Below are positions 22,364 to 33,235 of a stretch of DNA of 64,000 nt, piece by piece. The position numbers and the translations under genes were made by a program. The first letter of the stretch is position 1. Every line of letters begins with the position of its first letter. This stretch comes from Homalodisca vitripennis (Eukaryota > Arthropoda > Insecta > Hemiptera > Cicadellidae). The DNA is taken from NCBI RefSeq assembly GCF_021130785.1, contig NC_060211.1, positions 126,863,001 through 126,927,000 of the forward strand, written 5' to 3'. The notes beneath the pieces were generated by a model. It was not told the origin of the DNA, searched no databases, and was given only the letters and a program-made list of their open reading frames with translations.

Positions 22364-23188
22364 CCCTTCGCGCGCTGTTGACAAATATAACCGCCAATAT
22401 TTACTTTGCTCAAAACGCTGTTGACAAATATATTCGCTTTTAAACATTGAGGTTATTATTGGGAGTAAGTAGTTCCCAGTTTTGCCGGTGGAGTGCAGCA
22501 ACTGCTGGAGCATATATCCCTCAATAGAAAAACACAGTAATAGTGTTGTCCCCGCCTCCCGGTTTTTCTCCAAGCTGCAAAATGGCGGCGCACTACCCAT
22601 GCCACTGCCTGTTTTGCCAGACACAAGCGCTACTGACCGAACTAACTCGCCGGTTTACTTCGTTCGCGGACTGCGAGTGAAACTGTTTGTGTTTACGTTG
22701 TCAAATTTGGTTTTTGACATATTGGGAAGATGTGTTGTGTGTACACGCAACGGTTTACGCAAGGAGACCATTTACGTGTGCGAGACATGCACCGCCCGGC
22801 CGAACCTGCACCCGGATACGTGTTTCAAGACGTACCACACGTTGACGTTATCTTGAACACCGTAATGGCTAATTTTAGATCTTTTTATACCCATTAATGT
22901 TTTTTTATTTTAATTGTATAATATACATACTATACATATAATATAATATAATATTATACACGATAGTAAAATTTCGTTCAACATTTCATTAAATTTGGCA
23001 TATTTATATTGTTTTATAATTTAAATAAACGTATTAAATAAAATTATACTTTTTTCGTTCCCAAAAGTCTTTTTATATGGTAACAAACTCAAATACAACA
23101 TTAGCGTTGACTTTATGGAAAAAAAATTTTTGAGGTATATGTAGCGTTTAGGTATAGTGCGTCCCAAATTGCCGTAGCGCGGGAAGGG
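22364..23188 (+). mobile_element. Non-autonomous piggyBac-type element with TTAA target site
   Basis: TTAA on both sides (22360-22363 and 23189-23192). Terminal repeats CCCTTCGCGCGCT and, on the complement, CCCTTCCCGCGCT pair at 12 of 13 positions. The 825-bp body keeps only the 3' end of the transposase gene, the cysteine-rich domain. This is a typical internally deleted piggyBac derivative. Confidence 0.88.
22729..22856 (+). pseudogene. C-terminal cysteine-rich domain of a piggyBac transposase
   Basis: In the frame ending TTG AAC ACC at 22856 one reads GRCVVCTRNGLRKETIYVC followed by ETC and then DTCFKTYHT. The C-x2-C, C-x2-C, C...H spacing is that of the RING-like zinc domain at the C-terminus of piggyBac transposases, which in the family binds the element's DNA ends. 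The upstream part of the open frame is not transposase-like and is probably 5' non-coding sequence joined by the internal deletion. Confidence 0.75.
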
Positions 23189-23192
23189 TTAA

Positions 23193-23698
23193 TCTTAGTT
23201 TCAGTTGTAATTCTAACTTAGTGTGAAATTGCCCTGATTGTATATGAAATCAATAATAATTATTACATGTATTTTAATAAAACTATTCTTTTGTTGTTGT
23301 TTTTTTTTTACTGATAACCAACAAAAATTCAGCTAGTAACAAAGATCATTGGAAATGTATGTGTATATACAGAACCCATAAATGTTGATTGATTATTATA
23401 AAATAAGGATGTACAATCTGTGCTTGTTTTGTCTGATTTTTCTGAAATTCCATTTCTTAGTTATAGCTCTTTAGGATACTTATCTCAATTTTTTTTTAAG
23501 TATCTATACCAGATTTAAATATTATTTCAAATGTTTGTTACATTACTATAAAATAAGATAAGACTACCAGTACTAAAAACAATTAAAACCTATATAGTAT
23601 AAAAAATATAAATTTTCAAAGTTTACAAACATTTTGAAAAATATATTGTGACTGATTGTTCATCCTTTATGCCCTTCGCAGATAATTAACGTAAGTAC
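23193..23698. other. Intron, nothing recognised
   Basis: AT-rich spacer between the piggyBac remnant and exon E. Confidence 0.5.
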
Positions 23699-23820
23699 CT
23701 TGATATTAAAACGACTCAGTTGTTCATTTAATTCATGAACTTCCTTATTGTGAAGCTGTTTTAACTCTTGAATTTCCGCAATATATTTATTCTTCATGTG
23801 AAGTAACTGTGTTTCCAACT
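23699..23820 (-). CDS. Coiled-coil protein (tentative CEP162-like), exon E
   Basis: Minus-strand exon, acceptor TTATTTCAG, donor GTACTTAC, 122 nt. It completes the Glu codon begun by exon D and leaves phase 0, matching exon F. It encodes LETQLLHMKNKYIAEIQELK followed by LHNKEVHELNEQLSRFNIK, a classic heptad-rich coiled coil. No catalytic motif. Confidence 0.78.
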
Positions 23821-23934
23821 CTGAAATAACAGTTCAAATTATTAATAAAAACATGTACAAAGAACTACAATTAACAAATACACTCAAATTTTCCTAAGAT
23901 TTATCAAGTTATTTGGCCATATATCCTATATATA

Positions 23935-24882
23935 CGAGGGTCGTCCATAAAGTAACCGCCGTTTGGGCGTGGCGCGATAAGTAGTGGGGGTAGCGCCGCT
24001 ATTCTCACATCGGTGTGCGCAGCCGTTCAGTACGCTTCTAGCTGTGCAAGGGAGAGCATCGTGCGATCGCGCGTTCTTTTGTTACAACGCAAAAACATGA
24101 GCGCCGTGATAGAAAATCCCGCCAAGTGTGAAGTTCGTGGTGTAATAAGATTTCTGTGATCGAAAAGTTACACAGCAGCTAAAATTCATCGTGAATTAAG
24201 TGCGGTGTATGGCCCAAACACTATGAGTCCGTCAATGGGTTCGTTTTTAAAAAAATGGAAGAACGAACGTTCACAATGAAGACCAGAGTGGTAGGCCATC
24301 TCTCGTCAGTGATGACTTGGTGAACAAAGTGGATGAGAAAATTCGCAAGAACCGTCGCTTCACAATCTCGGAACTTTCGGATCATTTTCCTGAAACCTTT
24401 TACTGTGAAACCTTAAAATGGCTACGACGAGCGATTCAAAACAAGTGTCATGGTCTTCTGACATCTGGTGTTGTGTTTGTCCATGACAACCCCCTGTCTT
24501 CATACAGCTCAAAGAACAACAAAACTTTTGGAAAAGTTCAAATGGGACGTTTTTACCCACCCCCCCTACAGCCCAGACCTGGCTCCCAGTGATTTCTATC
24601 TTTTCCCGTACATGAAGCGGTGGCTTGCATCTCAGAGGTTTGCGAGTGATGAAGAGCTTCAAAACGCTGTGACAGGTTGGCTACGTTCTCAGGCAGCAGA
24701 TTTTTTTTAAAGACGGAATTTCAAAAACTGTTAAAAGATATGATAAGTGCTTGAATTTGTATGGTGAATATGTAAAAAAGTAGAGAAAAGCTGTAGTTTT
24801 AACATTTATATAATAAACTTTTTGTATCTCAACTGGTTTATTTTTTATTTCAAAACGGAGGTTACTTTGTGGACGACCCTCG
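23935..24882 (+). mobile_element. 948-bp internally deleted mariner, plus-strand copy
   Basis: TA-flanked; starts CGAGGGTCGTCCATAAAGTA and ends with the complement. Same length as the copy at 14417-15364 but in the opposite orientation, with only scattered differences (for example NKC versus NKR in the transposase remnant). Shared lesions include the premature stop after IRFL and the deletion joining the N-terminal region to the DNPLSSYSSKNN segment. Confidence 0.93.
24097..24783 (+). pseudogene. Deleted mariner transposase
   Basis: Starts ATGAGCGCCGTG at 24097 (MSAVIENPAKCEVRGVIRFL, then TGA). Further pieces: YTAAKIHRELSAVYGPNTMS; MVNKVDEKIRKNRRFTISEL; and THPPYSPDLAPSDFYLFPYM, the third catalytic box. 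The segment with the first catalytic Asp is missing. An all-plus-strand pseudogene that cannot encode a working enzyme. Confidence 0.85.
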
Positions 24883-25586
24883 TATATAATTTTACAAAAA
24901 AATGTTGCTACTTGAATTTATTTTTTCAACTGAAAGCTTCAACAATCACTAGGTTTAGCTTTATAATTTTGCTAAACCTATACTCCTGTGTTAGCCTGGG
25001 TTTTCAAAATATTTATACTAGTACTTTTATAAAAATTACACATCAAAAATATTTCTCATGCCAGCTTTCTTACTGATATCTGGTATACATATAGTTAAAG
25101 TTGTCTTATTTTCCGTATTTATATAGGTTTAAATTAAACAAATACGCTTCACTCAAATGTTTGGATTCATATAAATATAACTTCAAAATTTTAATAAAAG
25201 TAGCACCATATTTTATTTAATGGAAGGGTTGTTCAAATTTTTCTTCTTAAAATATTACTGTTAGGTTCCTGATAGGCTTGTCCTGACAAAATAGTTTGTG
25301 AATAGTTTTATGTTCCAAATTATATTTTTACCTATATACAAATTATAAAGTATTTAGACTTTTTCAACATTAATACTTAATGTCAGTTGAAATAGTTCTA
25401 AGGAAAATTGAATTTAACTACTTATCTCATAATAAAAAATAAATACCAGTATAGAATTTAAAAATCTGATATTTTTTAACCTAAAATTTAAAATAGCAAC
25501 CACAGATAATTTAATGTGATATTCACTAAATTTCTAAATAACTATTAACTAAGCATTTATATCTAACAAGCTCTAAGATTACACAC
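24883..25586. other. Intron, nothing recognised
   Basis: AT-rich intron between exons D and E of the minus-strand gene. Confidence 0.6.
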
Positions 25587-26213
25587 CTAATTGCTCATTG
25601 GTATTTGTTTTTAATGACTTATCTTTAATAAAAACTTCTGTATCAATTTCTTTAACATTCTGAAACTGTAATGTTTTGCCTAATTCAGATTTTTGTTGGT
25701 GTTGTGAAAAATCAGAATGTTTTTCAACACCACTACTTAAATTCACTTGGATTTTATTTTGCACGTGATCCACATTTTTTAAATCACTGGTCATTTTTAA
25801 GCCAGCTTTTATAGGTAGTTCATCAGCAGTTTTTATATCATTTGTATCTTCTTTATATTTATTTTCAACACAATCTTTATTAACATGAATTTCTTTAGGA
25901 TTTTCATGTTTTAGTGGACTTTCACCATCATCTGGCAGTGCAGTGTTCGAAACATTTTCTTTTACTAAAATACTTTCCATAGAAGAACAAATACTGTCAT
26001 TTTCACTCTTATCTTTGGTACTACTTTCAAACTCTTCGGAATAATCCTTTTTTAATGAAGTTTCACTAGTTTTAAGTGGTTTTGAGAGTGTCCTTGAACT
26101 TTTATTCCAACTCTTCTCTCCACTTTCAGACGAAGAGAAGAGAGGAGTGGTGGCTCGTATTAACTCATTCGCCTCCTCAATTATATCCTCAATATTTTTC
26201 TCCTCAGCATCAC
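25587..26213 (-). CDS. Coiled-coil protein (tentative CEP162-like), large exon D
   Basis: Minus-strand exon of 627 nt with acceptor TTTTTGTAG and donor GTGTGT. Entry and exit phases match exons C and E. The N-terminal part, DAEEKNIEDIIEEANELIRA, is acidic and helical; next come a Ser-rich stretch, TPLFSSSESGEKSWNKSS, and KDYSEEFESSTKDKSENDS. The remainder is low-complexity, rich in Lys, Glu, Ser and Asn, and probably disordered. No known domain is visible. Large acidic disordered exons ahead of coiled coils are common in centrosome and cilium proteins, which is consistent with, but does not prove, the tentative name. Confidence 0.8.
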
Positions 26214-26659
26214 CTACAAAAATATAATTTAATTAACGCTCACACTAGTAAACACAAATGTTTATTTGCTATAGTTATTTTACAATTATGATAACACAGT
26301 GCTTTATAATAAAATTCTAACCTGAAAATGTGTATTACATAAAATAACAAAAAGTGAGTAATGCAATTAAATATAATCCACTATAATATAATTATAAACA
26401 TGATTACTTACAGCAAATATGTTTAAAGATACTACGTTTAAAGATATCTCTGATTCTTTTATATCATTCAAACTTATTCTATACAAGTTTATCATAAATC
26501 AATCATACATACAACCATATTTAGAGCACATCTTCACAATGCAAGAGCTTAAATCACATCCGCATGAGCACATTTAATCATACATACTTATTATAATATA
26601 AGCACTTTTTTTATATCTCTGGGTTATTTTATTTTGTGTTATGCATCATATAGATTTAT

Positions 26660-26790
26660 TATTTTTAATTTTGAGTTAAGCTCCATTTCAACTTCCTCTT
26701 AATGCAGCATCTGGAATCTGATTCTGTCACAGACTTCGTCTGAAGAGATCCAATCAGTGACGAAAAAGTTTAAAACAATCACATCGTTTT
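26660..26790. repeat. Dispersed copy of the foldback family seen at 2320-2770
   Basis: Contains TTTTGAGTTAAGCTCCATTT, TCTGAAGAGATCCAATCAG and GACGAAAAAG, matching both arms of the 2.3-2.8 kb element in shortened form. Confidence 0.6.
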
Positions 26791-27021
26791 GACAACAGAG
26801 ACACCAAGATTACATATTACGAATTGGATCTATACTTAAAATTCACATTTTGTTGTTGGTCTTTTCTTATTATAGTTGCTTATTTACAAATTTTACTTAA
26901 GCTATTATTTTAATTAATGTATATTATTAATTTATATTTTACCAAAAATAATAAATTTCATGAATTCTTATGTGCTTTTTGGATTTTAAGAAAATCAGTT
27001 TTAATATAAGCATTTTTAAAA

Positions 27022-28085
27022 CCCTTTCCGGGCCAGGCGGCAATATGTTGCCGTCGGTGACACGCGAAAAGCGCCAGGTGGCAATATATAGTCGCCTTGA
27101 TATTCATCGTTTTCTTAAATAAATACGATGTCAAATGATTAAAGTTTTATGTTTTTTTATTCCCTGGTATATTTGTAGATAATTAATAAGAATATCATTT
27201 TTATTTTGGAGGTCTATGCTTTTTTATGTCGTAATTGTCACGTGACATTATCACTGACTCGATCTATTGTTGTTAATTCTTTATGCTTTAGTGTAATCAT
27301 ACTATTGTATGCTGGATTCTTCTTCATTATTTTATTTTGTGGTTGTAAATATTAGTAGTGTTAGTAGTTACGTGCTTAGCTATTGTGTGTAGTAGTTACA
27401 ATGACTGACAATTTGCGATCTCACGCGAGTGAAATTGTAAGTTGCATATTTGTAAATAGAAAAAGTGTAAATAAATTTCAAATAAAATTGTGTAAATATT
27501 TCTTGGTAAATAGTGTTTTTAACTGTATAGAAACTGTTTATGGATCCTACAATCATCTGTTTACCGGTACATCCATAATGTGAATATTTATTTTAAGTTT
27601 CTTGCAGTGTAAGAGTCAGTTGCTTTATCACTTGTTGCGAAGTACAATTATGTGTATTTATACAAAATGTGTCATAAAAAATTTATTTATGAGAGAAATA
27701 ACACAAAATTTTGTATGGTTGTTCCTTTCTAAATGTACAATATAATAAAATAGCTTCCCACAGTAAAATTATTTTTCATTTTTTAGTTATTTACAAAAAA
27801 TAAAAAATAAAAATTTCTTTATATAATCTATTAAAACATTATTTTTTAAAATTTTAAATTACTTAAAACTACATCTATATATTTTTTTGCTAATAGTATA
27901 TATCTATACGAGTAATTTGGTGCAACTTTTAGGTCATTCTCTAATTTTTATGAAAAGTTATAAATTTTAATCTAAGAGACTGCAAAATCGCCAATTTTAG
28001 CCTGGCACTTTTGACTAGTCACAAGCAGATATGATGTGTGAAAAAATTTTGCAACATCTCATATTTGGTCCTGGCCCTGAAAGGG
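27022..28085 (+). mobile_element. piggyBac-type MITE (1064 bp)
   Basis: Terminal repeats CCCTTTCCGGGCCAGG and, on the complement, CCCTTTCAGGGCCAGG (15 of 16 pair). TTAA follows the right end; the left flank is AAAA, probably a mutated TTAA. The interior contains ATGACTGACAATTTGCG (27401), which looks like the beginning of a small first coding exon ending at a GTAAGT donor near 27438. This may be a relic of the parent transposase gene. Otherwise AT-rich and non-coding. Confidence 0.7.
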
Positions 28086-28682
28086 TTAAGCACAGCGATG
28101 TAAAAAAATAACACCTAAAGAGGGTTACATGGAAATATTGATAAATATAATGAGTTCAGCAATAGTTTCATGGCAATAATTTCAAATAATAGGCAACAAA
28201 TAGGAGAACTGAGCAATGAAGAAATGTACTCATTCCTGTAAGGGATGTAGCACTAATTTTGATTTAATAATTATTTAAATACTCAAAATCCTTTTTTTTC
28301 ACTAATAACATGAAATAAACTAAACCTGGCGAAATTGCAGCCACTGCACTGTATGTTTTTATCTGCTATTAAAGGAATTGTTTTGTTCATTACCATAATA
28401 TATTCTACACTAATAAACTAACCTCTAACATTTTTAAAATGTAAAGTAGTTTAAGATGAATGTATATTTACATAATAGCACTGACCATTGACCAATTATT
28501 TTAATAAAAGTGTATGATAAGAATAGAAAACTTCAAACTTACATCTAAACTTGATTTGTATAGGATTAAAATAATAGTATCTTAAAGCCAAAAGAGACTC
28601 TGTGAGATGAATTTCCAATACTGTTAGAAGCTTATAAATACAAGATTACAGGTTCATTTATATGAGTTATTCATTTACTAAC
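28086..28682. other. Intron, nothing recognised
   Basis: AT-rich; no exon besides exon C just after. Confidence 0.5.
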
Positions 28683-28751
28683 CAAAGATATTCCTCTCTT
28701 CGGGCGGAAGGATTTGTACCATTCGATCAAGAAGCTGTCCAATTACATCTC
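28683..28751 (-). CDS. Coiled-coil protein (tentative CEP162-like), exon C
   Basis: 69-nt minus-strand exon, acceptor CATTTCAG, donor GTTAGT. It encodes DVIGQLLDRMVQILPPEERN followed by IF. The last base plus GT from exon D makes Gly, so the reading is continuous. A short amphipathic helix is likely. Too small for domain assignment; supported mainly by splice sites and phase. Confidence 0.75.
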
Positions 28752-29452
28752 CTGAAATGTGTAAATTAGAGGTAAATAATTACTGTAAAACAACTTTACA
28801 AATCTATTTTTCTAGTACAAAATTTACTCTCAAAATAACTAAAAACTATCAACATTTTGGAAATTTTTTCAGTATTTCTTGTAAGAAGCTACATTAACTG
28901 AAGTTTTTAGAATTTTTGAAAACTATATTTGCTAAACTAACTAAAAATTAACAAATATATCAATGAGCAAATCAGATCAGATAGAAAGAGTAGCCTAGGT
29001 CCTATCTTATCTTTGCCATCCTTTGTATTTTACTAAAAACCAGCTTCGTAAATTCTTCACCCAATAAACCAACATCCATAACCAAGCCTACGTTTGATCA
29101 GTATTATAAATAATGTTAAGCATAAAATTCCCAACCATCGAAGGATTCACTTCTGGCTGGTTTATACCTGCCAGTACAACCTTCACTGGGTACAGCAAAA
29201 ACCAATGTATTACTTAAATCTGGACAACCTAATGAATGTCCAGGAGAGGCACAAATGTTGAGATATTGAAAGAAAAATGGTTGATCAATAGGTCTACTTT
29301 ACTGGAGGGGGAGGATGACTTTTGGAGTGGATGGAGGTCCCTAAAAGGTTTTAAGTTTCTGGTTGACCTTAGTATGTTTATAAGAAAATACTGACACTAT
29401 TTTATTCCATATTCATATTTTGTAAACAGAATAACTTTTGTGCATAATTATA

Positions 29453-30373
29453 ATGGTGCCTCAAGGGTCCCATCTAGGACCATTCCTCTTTACTTTATTT
29501 GTGAACGATATTGGCATGAATCTTGAAGGAGATTTCCTTTTGTTTGCTGACGATGTAAAACTATTCGGGGAAGTGGCATCATATCAACAACTGGTTCGTC
29601 TACAAGAGGATCTCATGAAGATTGAGGAATGGTGCGTACTCAATGGCATGGACTTAAACCCTACTAAATGTCTGGTGATAACATTTTCAAAATCCAGACA
29701 GACTCATCAATTTAACTATATACTTCAAAATGTCACATTAAGAAGAGTTACGGAGATTAAAGATCTGGGCATTCTTCTGACTGCAAATCTGGATTTTGGA
29801 GCTCATATATCTAATGTATGTGGAAAAGCTCTTAAAAAACTTGGGCTAGTCAATTGAATTTGTAGGCAGGGACTGTCTGCCTCTTCTCTCAAGACTCTTT
29901 ATGTTGCTCTGGTCCGACCAATAATGGAGTATTCAGTTGTTGTATGGTCTCCTCATCAGATTGGACACTGTTCATCCTTGGATGCTGTGCAGAGACGATT
30001 TATTAGGACGATTGGAGTCAAGCTCAGATACAGATACATAGAGGTTGACATTCAAGCAATGGAGCGTTGTCTAAATTTACCAACCCTTTCATCAAGAAGA
30101 ACGCTCATTGACTTGATGTTCCTTTACAAAATTCTTAATAACACCATTGATTGTTCCGAGATACTTCAAATGATTGATTTCCACGTTCCTCGGTCGGCGA
30201 GACATTTCCAGCTGTTTACCATCCATCATCTCTCGACAAACTACCTTTACCACAGCGCTATTCCAAGATTGATGTGGATTGGAAATGCAGTCTCTGCAGA
30301 TCTGGATTTTTTTGGGATGCCCCTGTCATCATTTAAGAGGAGGGCAGCCACTATACTGCATGAGCTTGATTAG
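29453..30373 (+). pseudogene. Reverse transcriptase C-terminal half with one in-frame stop
   Basis: From VPQGSHLGPFLFTLFVNDI and FLLFADDVKLFGE (the FADD catalytic box), through IKDLGILLTANLDFGAHI, to a TGA at 29855. The same frame then continues without further stops to TAG at 30371, with LRPIMEYSV-like VRPIMEYSVVVWSPHQ and FKRRAATILHELD. Apart from 5' truncation the only lesion seen is this single stop codon, so the copy is fairly young. Confidence 0.88.
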
Positions 30374-30691
30374 TTTATTGTTATATAGCCAGATGTCACT
30401 GTTATAATAAAATTATTTTTGTTACTTCTATTATTGTTACATTTATACATAGTCTACTTACGTTTTCCTTTAAGAATATTATATATTTAATTGATCATTG
30501 TTGCTCTTGTTGTTTACTGTTAATTTGTTATTGTTTTAGCTGTTTTTTTGATCTGATTAATTTATAGTTATGATGTGGATGTAATTTTGTTGAATTTATT
30601 GATGTAAAGAGCAAATGGTAGTCATCAAGAAACCAAATATTGTAAAAAGGTGTATTGCCGTTCATTGTAATAAATAAATAAATAAATAATG
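29453..30691 (+). mobile_element. 5'-truncated LINE with (AATA)n tail
   Basis: Plus-strand non-LTR retrotransposon that begins abruptly at the VPQGS motif of the reverse transcriptase and ends in an (AATA)n tail at about 30666-30690. The style of the RT C-terminus and tail fits CR1/Jockey-type elements. It lies in an intron of the coiled-coil gene, antisense to it. Confidence 0.85.
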
Positions 30692-31240
30692 ATTTCTATA
30701 TAAATACAACAAAAAATTAAAAAATGCTAAATTGAGTGTTTTATACTTCTCCTGCAGTAAACCCAAAAACATCTAAAAACATCAAAAACGTCAGAACTCA
30801 CTTTTTAGGACACTCTTACAGAAAAAACCCACTATTCAAATGGTTAAGGAAAAGAATAGCGTGAAGGTCATTTTAGGACCAAGTGCAACCTTCTTGTCAT
30901 AGGTAAACATATAAAAGGCAAGTGAAATGCCTTTTAGAAGAAATAATGTAGGAGACAACGAGAAGGATACAGAATAATGTGTGAGGATATTATTAAATTG
31001 AAAGGGAAAATAGTTTAGCCATGTAAACATGATGATGCAAAACAAAGGAATGGAAGAAAGAAGGAGATAGAATGGGAGATCTAAGTTAAAAAAAGAATTA
31101 CAACCTACAAACAGATGAGAAGAATAATAAAAACAATAAGATGGAATGGTAAAGTGCTATGGACGTCAAGTGATGAAATGCATCAAACACAATGTTAAAA
31201 CTGTAACCAATATACCTGAATACTTTGGAAAACTCCTGAC
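30692..31240. other. Intron, nothing recognised
   Basis: AT-rich sequence between the LINE tail and exon B. Confidence 0.5.
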
Positions 31241-31322
31241 CTGAATAATGTTCTGGTGGTCCAAGTTCAGGATCAGTACTATTGGACAATTCAACACTCT
31301 CAGATATTGTTTTGAATAAGTC
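31241..31322 (-). CDS. Coiled-coil protein (tentative CEP162-like), exon B
   Basis: Minus-strand exon, acceptor GATTTCAG, 82 nt. I chose the donor at CAG|GTCAGG (31240) because it leaves the one base needed by exon C; the alternative donor AG|GTATAT further down would give a stop in exon C. It encodes LFKTISESVELSNSTDPELG followed by PPEHYSG. No domain recognised. Confidence 0.7.
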
Positions 31323-33189
31323 CTGAAATCAAAAAAATAATTCAAATAAACAAAATTTGTACCTCTTAGATTAACTAACTGTCAATTCCATAAATTTCTA
31401 ACCAAATTTTGTAGCCATAGAAAATTAATTTTATTGCATGTTCAAGATGTCTTTTGAGACTGTATACTGAAGAAATGGCCATCCAAACTTGACTCGACCA
31501 AATCTCATTTTAGAGGACTATATTATAAATTAGTTGACATCCTATATACTTAATAAACAGAGTATGTATATTTACTATACTTAATTATTCATAAGTTAAT
31601 TCATAAAGACTGGAGCCACATTGTGAGCTGGTATGACACGGCTGTAAAAACCATAATTACCGCAAAACCACATTGGTACACCACTACACGATGGTGTGTG
31701 TGTCAGGAAATGTGAACATTGGAACTTGCCATATACAGTACATTAAGACAAACTGAGAGAAAAATCGCTCCCAATCTTCTGTGTGAAATTTAAAAGTTGT
31801 ACTCAGAATATAGAGGTTTATCAAACAAGGGATATTATTGTGTTAGAAGATATTTTTACTGCTGAACATATTAAAATTATCAAATTGAGTACATAACTTG
31901 CCAAAAAAACTAAAGCATTCACTTTGTTTGGAAACACACGAGGAAAGACAAAATATTCACAAGATAATTTGTGTATACAATATCTATAGAATAGATATAT
32001 AAATAGATGGAACACAAAACATAACATTTTTTACTTAATCTTAATTAAGATTAAGTTAAATTAGTTTAGATTAAGTTGGGCCCATGAGGACGGGCAGAAT
32101 AAGGCTTAAAAGGGGATCGGCTTCTCCTTTAAAAAAAAAAAAAAAAAAAATTGTAACAAATTCTTTTTTATAATACAGACAGGATCATTCAAGCACATTT
32201 AAAATTACTCCACTTTAATTAAATGTACGTGTAAATGTTGATTTTTATTTAAAAAAACATACTTAATACCTCACTTTATACACTCCAAAATTTTAAATGC
32301 AATTTAATGACAATATTAATTGCTACACCACAAAAATAAGTTGTTTAAGTTTAAAAGTTATACTTTGTACATTTATTTCTGTATTGTGTGGAATAGCAAT
32401 TCTCGAATATTTGTAATAGTTTCAAAATGATACAGCATGCATTTTTGAAAGCTCTTTAAAAACTGTTCATGTTACACATTATGAAAACCAATGTCAGAAT
32501 AAAACATTTTCTTAGCTTGCAACATGACAAAATCTTTAGTACTTATTTTTATGACTGTATAAGAAATAATTATAAATATGATAATACTCCATATTATTGT
32601 TGTACAGTTAAATGTTAAAGAATATTTACATACAATTAATATTTATTTAAACAACGATAAATCGCATTAGGTAGTGAAGTCTTATACCAACATCCATACG
32701 GGCACATAAATGACAGGACTGCCTCGTTAAATCAGTCGTTAGCAGGAACTTCAGTTTACTGGTGCTATTTCAATTACCTTGTTTATTGTAAACAACTTAT
32801 TTGGCGGTATTTTGAACCTGTGATGAATGAGAAAAACATCCTCTCTGCAGAAATCAGAAATTTATTGTCACGTAACGTTACATAAATGTAGTAGATAAAA
32901 TGTACAATGAACAGGTGACTCGTCAATATAGTTTAAAATATACTAATCCTAATTAAAAAAAGTTATAAACATAATTAACAATTCATTGATAAATAATCAA
33001 TATTAATCGCACAAATATAGATCCAGTAAGTATATAAAACATTAAATTCTAATGGTACAGGTACAGGTTATAATTCATATTAAAATTAAATAAAGATAGA
33101 TACGTTAGCTATTATTACGCTAAAATAAAATAATTTACAAAACATAAAATACATTTAAAAATAATTAGTGATAAAATAAATACAGTGGA
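31323..33189. other. Intron; a possible short retroelement 3' end, otherwise unassigned
   Basis: Near 32040-32150 the sequence GTTGGGCCCATGAGGACGGG, then AAGGGGATCGGCTTCTCC, is followed by 20 A. This GC-richer block with a poly(A) tail looks like the 3' end of a retrotransposed element on the + strand, but I cannot assign the family. The rest is AT-rich and featureless. Confidence 0.35.
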
Positions 33190-33235
33190 ATTAATATATA
33201 TACATCAAAATGTTTTGATATGGTTCGGGGGTTAT

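Noticed and set aside
31199..31240. Extension of exon B to the donor AG|GTATAT near 31214
   Set aside because: It would put exon C in a frame with an early stop; the donor at 31240 keeps the frame open.
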